Source: Oscheius onirici (taxonomy: Eukaryota; Nematoda; Chromadorea; Rhabditida; Rhabditidae). Taken from it: a stretch of DNA of 64,000 nucleotides. Made by a program: the position numbers and the translations under genes. Positions 48,201 to 57,700 of this stretch are shown here, in pieces (position 1 is the stretch's first letter; each line of letters starts with the position of its first letter). A model generated the notes under the pieces. It ran no database searches, was not told the DNA's origin, and saw only the letters and a program-made list of their open reading frames with translations. The DNA lies in NCBI GenBank assembly GCA_932521025.1, contig OW051470.1:7426501-7490500 (forward strand), in the 5' to 3' direction.

Positions 48201-51200
48201 GCAAGAATAAAAATTTTTGACCAAAAAATTCCATGATACCCCCTACATGGTGTTTTTGGCCAAGAGAAAAAAAGTTAGGAGCGAGTGTTTGAGAAAACTG
48301 TTCGATGGCTTGGTCTGATATGGTACAGGGATATTGCTTCATACGTGATGCATCTAATAGGCTATAGGACATGTCAATACGTAATTCTCAAAAAAAGTTA
48401 TAGGTCCGATAGTGACGCGAGATCGGACCCCAGAAAGTGATAAAATCGACCTAGCTCCGCCAGAGAAAATGCAAACTGGCTGAAATTTTGTGGGGAAGTT
48501 GGGCCTTATACTGCCCCCTTCCTGCCAAATTTTGGTGGCATTTTGATTCAAAACAAAAATTTTAGAGGGGGCCATTTATTCCTTCCACACGTAATATTTG
48601 AGTTTTTAGCATTAAAATTACGTTTACCATGCCACGAAGATAATCGACCGGTTTTCCCAGACCCGTACGACAGCTGTAGATGCTCTGCATGACCTGGAAC
48701 AGCCATCGGCATTCCTGACCGAAATCGACTCTAGTAGAGGCAGAGTTCTAGGTTTTTTGTTTTTTTCTAGGATTAAATCTTACTAAATTCAACTTGGTCA
48801 TCCTGTCGCAGTTGTCACAACAATTCACATTCGGATAGAGCGGCTTCTTGACCTGGGGATCGAAATGGCTGAGCAGAAGACTGAAAATAGAAGTTTAGGC
48901 TATAAAAAGATGAAAAACGAACTATCGTCTGCATGCCATAGTGTTGAGGAACTGCTCCAAGTGGGAGAGCATGTCTCGGGAATGCGTCTTGTAGGGTTCG
49001 CTCTGTTTGTTCAGGAAGGATCTTGAAAAGGAGATGATTATGGTTTTACTCTGAGTACATGAAACGTTTGAAATTTTCAACGGACCGGACCAAACTTCAG
49101 GAAGTTAGCACGACCTTGTTTATTACTGCGTTTATTTGATTTTGAGAGAGACTCAGATACTAATAGTCACTCCCACTGATCTAAAGGCATATCTCAGGTC
49201 ATTTGTAATTGATTCAGTTCTTCTCCATTTCCTAAAACTATAAACTTCCATGCTGGATAGGCCCGGAATTCAGCTAACAATAAGATCTGCTAGTCTAGTG
49301 AGTTTTCCGTTAGAAAATCTCCCAAGTTTATCTATAAAACGCCAAATTACCTGTTAATTAGCATGTCGCTCGACATCCAGAAACAGTAGGCATGAGCCTG
49401 AGCTCCGTCTCGACCACCACGTCCAATTTCCTGATAATAGCACTCAATGTTCTTCGGAGCACCGTAATGAATGACATTTCTCACATCCGGCTTGTCAATT
49501 CCCATTCCGAACGCCACAGTGGCCACTATTGTCGTACAGGCGTCCTGGAGGAAATCTTCATGTGACTTTTTGCGATTCTTGTCCGTCATGTCCGCGTGGT
49601 ATTTCGAACAATTGATTCCGGCTCCGCGAAGCTCGGCGTAGAGCTCGTCGACGACCTTCTTCGTAGGACAATAGATGATTGTCGGTCCGTTGAAGTGTTT
49701 TCCCTAGAGATTTTTTTTAATTGAGCTAAAATGGGTAAACCTTATCCGAGCTTGTTCTCATCAGCGGCTCCAAGTCGTCTTTCAAGTTTGTTCCTCGAGC
49801 TACCGAAATGTGGATGTTTGCTCTGAAAAACAGGCCGCTTCGCAGTTGATTCTTATGAACAAACCTATCGAAACCGGTACAGATGACCGAAGGGCGAACA
49901 AGCTCCAGATTCTGGGCAATATCGTCTCGGACAGTGGCCGTAGCTGTAGCCGTCAAAGCCATTATGGGGACTCCTGGGAAGGTCTCTCTCATCTTGGCTA
50001 GATTTCTGTAAGAGGAGCGGAAATCGTGTCCCCATTGCGAGACGCAGTGAGCTTCGTCTACGGCTATCAGTTTGAGAACTTGAATTTTGTTGTCACCAAC
50101 AAATATTGAAAAAAACCTGACTGAAGACGGGCAAGACTGTAACTGGCCGCCTCGACATATTCCGGCGTCAGATATAGAAAATTCAGTCTTCCTCCTAGCG
50201 CCGATTCGATGATTCCCTCTCGGACGGCGGGTGGAGTGCTTCCGCAGATCATCGAAGCTTGAATGGCGTTTATTCTAGAAGATTTTTTGATTTCGACCGA
50301 GAAAAAATAAACAAACTCCATGCTCCTGAGCTGATCATTCATCAGGGAAATGAGCGGCGAGATGACGATCGTCAGGGAATTCTGCAGAAGAGACGGCATC
50401 TGGTAGCAGACACTCTTTCCATAGCCTGGAAATTTGATGGTTACTTTGTGGTTTATTGTTTTTACAAAGCTTGGAAACTGCCAAAGGGAGACTAGGGAAA
50501 TATTTTCCCCCGAAACCCAGACTGCTTTTAGTCGTGTACCAGCCGTCCACGACGGCTTTCGCTGTCTTTGCGCTCACGTAACAACGTCTATCCGAGTTCT
50601 GATTACCAAACCCTACCAAAAACTCTTTACAATTCCAAGTTCAAACTAATTATGTTATCTTGACAATTTCTGACCATTTTAGGTCCCGGACAAACAAACA
50701 ACCAAACAGAGTCCACGACGGACACAATTTTAGATACATTGTTTAGATCACCAAAGTTTATCCCTCCCTCCCTCCCTCCCCCCCCCCCCCATTCGGTAAC
50801 CACCTTTCCCCCGAGGTCACATTATCGAGATATTCATCTGGCGAACAGTTGCGTTCTTACTGGGAATTGCTGTCTGGAATAACCTATATTCACATTCTTT
50901 GAATTGTTTGTGATGTTTCCCAGAAACTTTCTCCAGAACTGTTTTTCGTAGCATAAACGAAAACGAAACCGAGCCGGATTTTCACAACAACGTTGGCAAA
51001 ATGGAAAAGTTCAGATTCACTTTATTTCCAAGTCAAACGATTTCGTAAAAATGAGAAACCATTCTGCCCAGTTTCTCAGCCCGTAATGACCGTTTGATTG
51101 ACCGCCAGAAACCGCGCTCTGTCGACGTCTCACCGCGAGCTGGCTTACTGTAAGCGGGTGTCAAAAAATGCTGTCCGTTGCTCCGCCCATTTTGAGCTTT

Positions 51201-54200
51201 TCCTTCTTCCCTTTTGTCTTGACATCACTAAATTGATCTTTTTTTTCAGATCAGAATGGAGTCTCAAGTGGATGGTAACGAAGTAAACGAGGAGAAAATT
51301 GAGCCCTCGACTTCGGAAGCCACTCCGGGTACCGCCGGTGAAAAGGCAAGCCAATTAGGGTCACAATCTCAAAAAAAAATTAATTTATAGAACGAAAACG
51401 GCGACGAGGGCAAGATTCCTTACACCAGAGCTGTTCGACGACAGAAGACAAACGGCAAAAATGGCGATGCTCCGGAGCCGAAAGAGGAATTCGTCGAGTT
51501 GAAGGATCCTATCAAAAAACGCGGTTTTAGCTTGGTTTGGTCCAAATAATATAAACTTTTAGCCACGGCCATGACAAATTCGAGCGATCACCGTGGAATA
51601 CAGATCGGAAGACCGTACCAGGCTCCGCCGGTCACTCTTCTCGATCCGGCCAAGATTCTCGAGGATGAAGATCGCGATGTGGTATGGGTTTTTACCGTTT
51701 TTTGAAGAAAAAGTTTTTAGCCCGTTTGGCTGAATGATCCGAAGAAGGTCGATGAGACGAAGCTGGACCAGTTCATCGACGAGGCCGTCGGCGTCTATCG
51801 CCTCTCACTTGATCGAGTAGGTTCTTGTTCAACATTTTAGCTCAACAATTGCTTCCAGGCCTTATTCATTCTCACCCAGTCCGATTATGACATTGTCAAG
51901 GCTCGCGAGGAGGTCAAATCACGAAAAGTCGTCGAAGAAGAGTGGAGTGACGACGACAAAATCATCTTCCGACTGGCCTTCCAGCAATATGGCAAAAATT
52001 TCAACAAGATCCGTCAAATGGTTTGATTTTCCCTCACTTCGAGTGAAAAAAATGTCTTTAGATGCCGTACCGCAGCATCGCGAACATCATCCAATTCTAC
52101 TATCACATCAAGAAGCGCTGGAAGGACGCCAACAATGTACAAACTCTCGAGAACGTCGACATGATCGTCACTCTAGGAAACAACGAGTACGCACTATAAT
52201 CTCTTACGTCTTTGCAAATAAACATACGGGTTTTATCATATAGGCTACAGCATGTCCACATGAACTACTATTTGTGGCATCTAGGTTTCAAATGATCAAA
52301 ATTGTTCTATTTTCGTCACATTTTAACCATTTCTCTGATAACTTTTCTAACACCAACTAATTTTGTAAAAACATGCCTTCCGTGGAAAACTCGGAGAGAA
52401 AGATTGCCACGTACTCTAGAAACTTTGCCAGCAGCATTTGTTTTGGTTTGGATACTAAAACGTCAAATTTCAGGGCTCCGCGTACCATGAAATCGAGTGA
52501 GCTGTTCAGACGCCGCGACAAGCCTTCCTTCTTCAATTCGTAAACTTTTTTTTCATGCCAAATATTCAGCGAATTCCAGTCTCGAAGAATTACCTCCTGT
52601 CGAAGAAATCATCCAGGGCGAACAGAAGGGAATCTGCGAGAACTGCGGCAATGAATCCCGTCACATCAAAACGATCGAGACGAATGAGGTTCCCTATTTG
52701 GGCGGAAATGTTGAGCCAAGACTCAGCATGTGTCTTCTTTGTCGTCAGTACTTTGAGTAAGCTTGTTTTTTATTTCTATATCGATTTTGGCTTAGAACTT
52801 GTGGAGTCTTGCGTCCTACGGACCTCCTCAGCACTCTGAAGGCCAATTCCAAGTTGAAGTATGACCGATTTGAGCCAGATTGGAAAAAAGTGTTGGACAA
52901 GTTTGAAGATCTCTCCACCGTCGTCAATCGTCCCCCCTCCCAGGACCAGAACTGCTTTGCCGCCATCAGCGCCACCCAGAAGGAGGTCACGAAACTGGAC
53001 ATAGAGCTGCAGAAGGTCCATCAGATTATAGGAGAGAAGAGAGCCGCATGTGCTCGAATGGAGGCTCAACTCGAGAAGGAAATCGCCGAGCTCGATGATT
53101 ACGCTGACATCAGGTTGGTTTTTTCTTGATTTTCTAGAATTTTCGAACAAAAGCGTCTAAGCTACGTCATTACAACAAGACTCTTAAAATGGGTCAAATG
53201 GCCTAAGCTCAAGTGTTGCTCAAAACAATCCAGTCTAAAAAAAAATCTACGATTTCCAGACAACGCGTGAAGGAGTTCAAGACGAAGGACAAGCTTCTCC
53301 GTCGCCGCGACGACTGGACTGATCAGGAAAAGTACAACACCATTCACGGTACTTTCTCTACCTTTCCCTTCGAAAATAATAAAATGTAGCTCTTTGGCGC
53401 TATGACATGAACTGGGAAGCTGTTGGAGAGATGGTCCCGACTAAGAGTCGTCAGCAGCTGCAAAAGTTCTACGATATGCACAAGAAGTTCATCGACGACG
53501 TTAGTTTTCCCGATTTCGTGACTAAAAAGCCGGAATTTAGCACGGTGAATCGCTGAAAATGAAACGACAGGAGCAGGAGGAAGGAATTAATGATGGCCAG
53601 CCCCTCCAGGACAAAATTAATGACGAGTTGAAGATCTCCGAGGAATAAAAAAACCGGTAAAAGTAGTTGCCCAATTTCTATGTTTTCTTAAATAAAGCTG
53701 ATGTACCTGTAGACATGAGAACAATCTGATCGCGGCCTTTCAAGGCATCGCTGATGATCTGCCACTGCTTGGGACGGAACTTCCTGTGACCGAACTTTTC
53801 CTGGAAAAGAATTGAAAACATGATAAAAAAAAGTGATACCAGGAGAAGTTCCAAAGCTTCGGGAGTCGGCACGCCTTCGATATCTGAGAGGGCGGAGTTT
53901 TGAGAGCTTCTGAGAGCGGAGCTGGGATGCGCCTGGTCCGAACGAACAATCTCGACTGGCTCGTCGAAACTGCTGTCCGCGTCTTTCGGGGGAACTGAAA
54001 AAATAGAGGTTTTATAAATGTTTTAGAACGATGAGCTTACGATAAAGGTAGGGGTAAATTTTGATCAAGACATCAGGAATAATGAGAACGAGAATTTTTT
54101 TTCTATCCCAATGACGCGTCCCATCCTTCCTATATAAAAAGGTTTCAGTTACAACGTTGTACCAATGGGCATCTGTCTTTTTAACACAAACGGATAGTTC

Positions 54201-54623
54201 CAAGTTGCTCATTATCTGCAAGCTTTCACCGGAAGAAAATAATTCGTTGTTCGAACTCTCGGTCAGACACGTCATATCTGTCGTAAAAGGTCAAAGTCTA
54301 ATATTTACCGGCTCTTCGCTCATATAGCAAATTCAGTTCATCAACAAGCATTGAGCTAGCAAGTAGGCAAAAATGTACCTGAGCTCAAACGAATTTGCGG
54401 CACTTGCTAGTCCGAGCCCTTGTTTGCAAGTCCGAAAAAGTAAAATCTTACCGTAATCATCGCTATCATCCAGACTGCTGGACGAGTTCGAGTCTTGCGA
54501 GGTCTGACTTTCCATTGTGTTGTTCCCGCTCGTTACTAGAAATGTAACGTCAAGCTCATAAAAATAATTGAATTTACCACTTTCATCAAAAGGCTCGTCG
54601 TCAAACGAGTCGTAATCCGACAT
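45245..54623 (-). CDS. wrn-1: WRN-type RecQ DNA helicase (no exonuclease domain)
   Basis: 22 exons: 54578-54623, 54452-54535, 54041-54277, 53840-53994, 53707-53800, 50317-50425, 50117-50274, 49865-50078, 49741-49822, 49351-49703, 48923-49021, 48784-48880, 48628-48747, 47626-47838, 47115-47177, 46940-47064, 46803-46899, 46636-46760, 46458-46590, 46322-46402, 46117-46276 and 45245-45471. They sum to 1023 aa in frame. An acidic N-terminus leads straight to the helicase core: motif 0 FRPKQWQII, motif I split at STG/YGKS, DEAH in LIAVDEAHCVSQWGHDFR, motif III TATATATV and motif VI QEIGRGGRD. A CC/C zinc site, an RQC winged helix (FGIGKTKSEKWWKELGRQL), an HRDC domain (QLVSIRPD) and a WRN C-terminal helix-turn-helix follow. 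It is a 3'-5' helicase for replication-fork and telomere repair. The nuclease domain of vertebrate WRN is absent, as in C. elegans. One intron contains rcor-1 and three others carry or adjoin transposons. Confidence 0.95.
45509..45713. mobile_element. hAT-like MITE in the last wrn-1 intron, perfect 8-bp duplication
   Basis: The ends are inverted, TAGGCACCGGGCCCGTG at the left and CACGGGCCCGGTGCC...TGCCTA at the right. GCTCCAAG stands at 45501-45508 and again at 45714-45721, a perfect 8-bp target duplication typical of hAT elements. It is 205 bp and noncoding. Confidence 0.85.
45807..46015. mobile_element. Foldback MITE, TGGTCTGTTC family (copy 2)
   Basis: This 209-bp element is homologous along its length to 25234-25451, including the CGAGACCCACTTAGC and TTGGATACTCAGC blocks and the inverted ends. 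TA flanks both sides (45805-45806 and 46016-46017), as in Tc1/mariner-derived MITEs. It shares the last wrn-1 intron with the hAT-like element 94 bp away. Confidence 0.88.
47848..48594. mobile_element. Long-TIR mariner-like nonautonomous element in a wrn-1 intron
   Basis: Ends of about 200 bp are inverted copies; the left starts TTACGCGTGGAAAG and the right in reverse starts TTACGTGTGGAAGG. TA lies at 47846-47847 and 48595-48596. The 747-bp element nearly fills the intron 47839-48627 and has no transposase frame. Confidence 0.82.
50761..50790. repeat. CCCT/poly-C tract
   Basis: Five TCCC units run into a 12-14 base C run inside the large wrn-1 intron, upstream of rcor-1. The C-rich strand could form an i-motif and the other strand G-rich structures. 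Confidence 0.9.
51256..53648 (+). CDS. rcor-1: CoREST / REST corepressor (RCOR) homologue
   Basis: Exons 51256-51345, 51391-51523, 51563-51681, 51721-51816, 51859-52020, 52062-52186, 52474-52539, 52580-52756, 52796-53113, 53260-53348, 53390-53499 and 53541-53648 (530 aa). The order is ELM2 (IQIGRPYQAPPV through KARE), SANT1 (EEWSDDDKIIFRLAFQQYGKNFNKI), a linker with CENC and CLLC pairs, a coiled coil, and SANT2 (DWTDQEKYNTIHALWRY). CoREST scaffolds histone deacetylase and the LSD1 demethylase in transcriptional repression. The first intron uses a GC donor (AAG|GCAAGC). The whole gene lies inside wrn-1 intron 50426-53706 on the opposite strand, with AATAAA at 53691. Confidence 0.94.
53691..53696 (+). 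terminator. Poly(A) signal AATAAA of rcor-1
   Basis: It lies 43 bases after the rcor-1 stop and only 11 bases before wrn-1 exon 5 on the other strand. Confidence 0.65.
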
Positions 54624-54781
54624 TCTAAAAACTGTTTTCGCTATTTTGTTGGAAAGCTGAGCAACTACAGTAGGACAGAGTTAGATGAAAACTAGAAGAA
54701 AAATGAGCCTTTTTGTTGAGCCGTTCATTCTTTTCTCTAACAATAAGGACAACAATATAAACTAAGAGAGTATACAGGAGG

Positions 54782-57700
54782 TTAGGCGACAGTGTAGACT
54801 TTCGGCTTGACGAGGTAGCGATGAGAGCGTTTGTGCAGCGATCCGCGCGAGAATTTGTGCCTAAATATGGTTTCTAGCTGAATTCAGTTGAAAAAAAGTA
54901 CCTCAATCGTTTCGTGTAGCTCTTTCCTACGACGGCATCGACTTCGTTCTTGTATTTCAGTGCCATCTCGACCAAGTTCAGTGGTTCCTCATCTTCGGGC
55001 CATGTTTGGACGGAACAGTCAGTGCTGAAAGTTGTTGGAGAAGAAGGGGGAAAAAGAAGAAAAATGAAGCATTGGACATGAATTACCCGAGAAATTTAGT
55101 ATACCGGAAACACTACAAATTTCAAGCTGTGGACCAGGGGTGTGCGAAATTTCGACTTTCGAGAATTTCGGGGTTTTTGGCACTTTCGACTTTCGAGGAA
55201 AAAGGTCGAAAGTTTGCTGGAAAGTCGACTGAAAATTGCGCGGTAATTTATTTTTCTCTTTATCTTTAATATTAAAGCGCAACGGTGTATGTGGCTGACT
55301 GTGACTTTGTTTGTTTGCCCGAGGCCAAGAAACTTTGGTGTATTGTTAAGAGCAGGCTTTTTGAGCTGCGCAGCGCTGCGGCCAGGTTGGACTTTGCGGC
55401 GGGCTAAAAAAATTCATTTCGCATTTTTTTCTAATTTTTGTTTCCAAATACGTCCCCCGATTAGATTTAGTTTTGCCATCAGAAAAATTAGAAGATAATC
55501 GAAAACTGACGATAAAAATAGAAGAAAATGCGGTTTTTTGACGAAAGTCGGTAAAAATAGCAGTTTTCTTCGATTTTCATTGTCAGTTTTCGATTTTCTC
55601 GAAATGAATTTTTTTAGCCCGCCGCAAAGTCCAACCTGGCCGCAGCCCAGACCGCAGCGCATTTTCAACAAGCCTGGTTAAGAGTCGCTGCTGAGTCAGG
55701 CTATAGTCCATTTCCAACGAACCAGCCGCCTTCGCGACTTCGTCGCCTTTATAGTCAATTCAAGAAAAGAGCATTTTGTGAATCAATGCGGATAATTTTT
55801 CAGCCGAGTAGCAATTTTTTCATGCTATGTGATGTTATAAAAAAGGGAGAAGGACAATGATCATTAGTCCTATTAGAGAAGTGAGAAGATTCTATCCCAG
55901 GGCTCTTCTAACGACAATGTTGGCCGTCTTAAAGAAGGTGATCCCTTCCCCAGTCAACCGATCTTTTTCAAAAAGGTTTCAAAAAGCTCACTATTGCCAA
56001 ATATGGACCAGCTGATGAAAACTTAAACTTTTGAACCACAAAACCATACCGGCTGGTGTTGTGCACTGGAGTGAGGTCTATAAAACTCTATGGGAGAAGG
56101 GTGTTTGAGGAATTCTACACACAGAAGGCTGACATAAATACGGATGTCTCCAAAGTATTGAAGCGATTCAAAAAATTCAGGTTTCGGGTTTTTCGGCACT
56201 TTCGACTTTCGAAAAAAATTATTGACTTTCGACTTTCGAAAGAAATATTTCACTTTCGCACATCCCTGCTGTGGACCAAACATTCTCTCGATTTCCACTA
56301 ATTTTTGTTCGCTCTCAAAAGAAACCAACCTCTTGCTACAGACTTTGCTGAGACGATAATTCTCCTTTTGGAACTCGTTCATTGGACTCTTCCGCGCCTC
56401 GTCGCCGAAGAAAAATAGGCTAAAAAGTACCAAATTACAGCAGAAAGAACAAAAAAACTAACTGATCGGGAGTCAGTTTCCAAAGACGTAGAAGGCCTTC
56501 TCGTGCCGCCATGTCACAGGCAATGTGGACGTTTTCGCCGGCACTTTGACCGGCAATTTCGAAGCGATCCTTGTATATTCCGACGACGTACACCGGCTGG
56601 GCGCTGTACTCTCCAATGGACCGCAAGAGTCGTGGCTCAACCTGAATTTATTGTTTTACATAGAGAAAGGACTAAAAATTAACCTTTTCAGCTCCATTCT
56701 TCATCAAAAGATCCTCCAGAACGGACAGTGGATCAGTGAGCGGAAAGACATCGACAAAATCGACGTCGATGAGCTGGGGAACGATAAGGTCCATGGCGAA
56801 GGTGAGAGCGTTTTCCTGACTCATGACGGCCACGAGGGAGAGAAGACAATCGGCCAGTGTGCTGCGGGAAGGTGGATGTTCCGCTGTTCGTACCAAGGCG
56901 TCCAGACCTGAAAAAGTTAGTTAAATTTAAGTCTGTAGTTTTGAATTTCAGCCGCCCGAACCAGAAATATGATTGCAAATTGCAACTTTGAGCTTCTGGT
57001 CACCGGTAGTCATTTTTACCAAAAGTAGCCAATCATATTTCGATCATCATTTCACTCAAGCAAATTCCAAAAAATTATCTCATTTTTTGTTGTTTAGCGA
57101 TATTTTGGCACAACAAAACATATCCTGGCAATCTTCTCGATTTTGGGTAACAAATCGTCTAGACATTAGCGTTTCAATGTTTTCACTGATTTTCTCCAAA
57201 ACCTGTAGCAAGAGGGAAAATAAGCTTACCAATACTCAAAGCAATATCAGCCAGCACGTTTTCCGAGGTAATCTCCTCTACGACGGCTTCGACGAGTTCT
57301 TCGGGCGCCGCGGACATGTTGCACCGCAAAAATGGCTTTAATACGTTCTCTATGTCCGTTTGTCCTGGAAATTTGGCATAAAAGCAAAAAAAAAAGCAGA
57401 AAACCTTTGCTAATGAGAGCCTGGTTGTCCAGCAGGCCATAGGAATCGTCTCGACTAGGCGCAGCCGTCCCGGTACCTCCCTCGACGTCTGCTCGTTCTT
57501 GATATGTGGCTGTGGTCAGCGCCTTGACAATTTCGGCCTTTTCGACATTCGATACGCCGATGCGGTTAGTGAAGGCGAAGATTTCGGCATGGTAGTCCCT
57601 AGAAAACGGAATATTTTTATTTTTCTCTAAAGATTTTCATTTTTTTTGCGCTGCTTGGGTGATTTTGAACAAGGAAATATGGGTTAATTACAGCACTACA

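Noticed and set aside
57405-57598. mrpl-44 as a gene truncated at its 5' end, starting at exon 57405-57598
   Set aside because: The missing N-terminus was found at 60027-60231. The phase and the PNWDYHAEI motif join exactly, so the gene is interrupted by an intron and not truncated.
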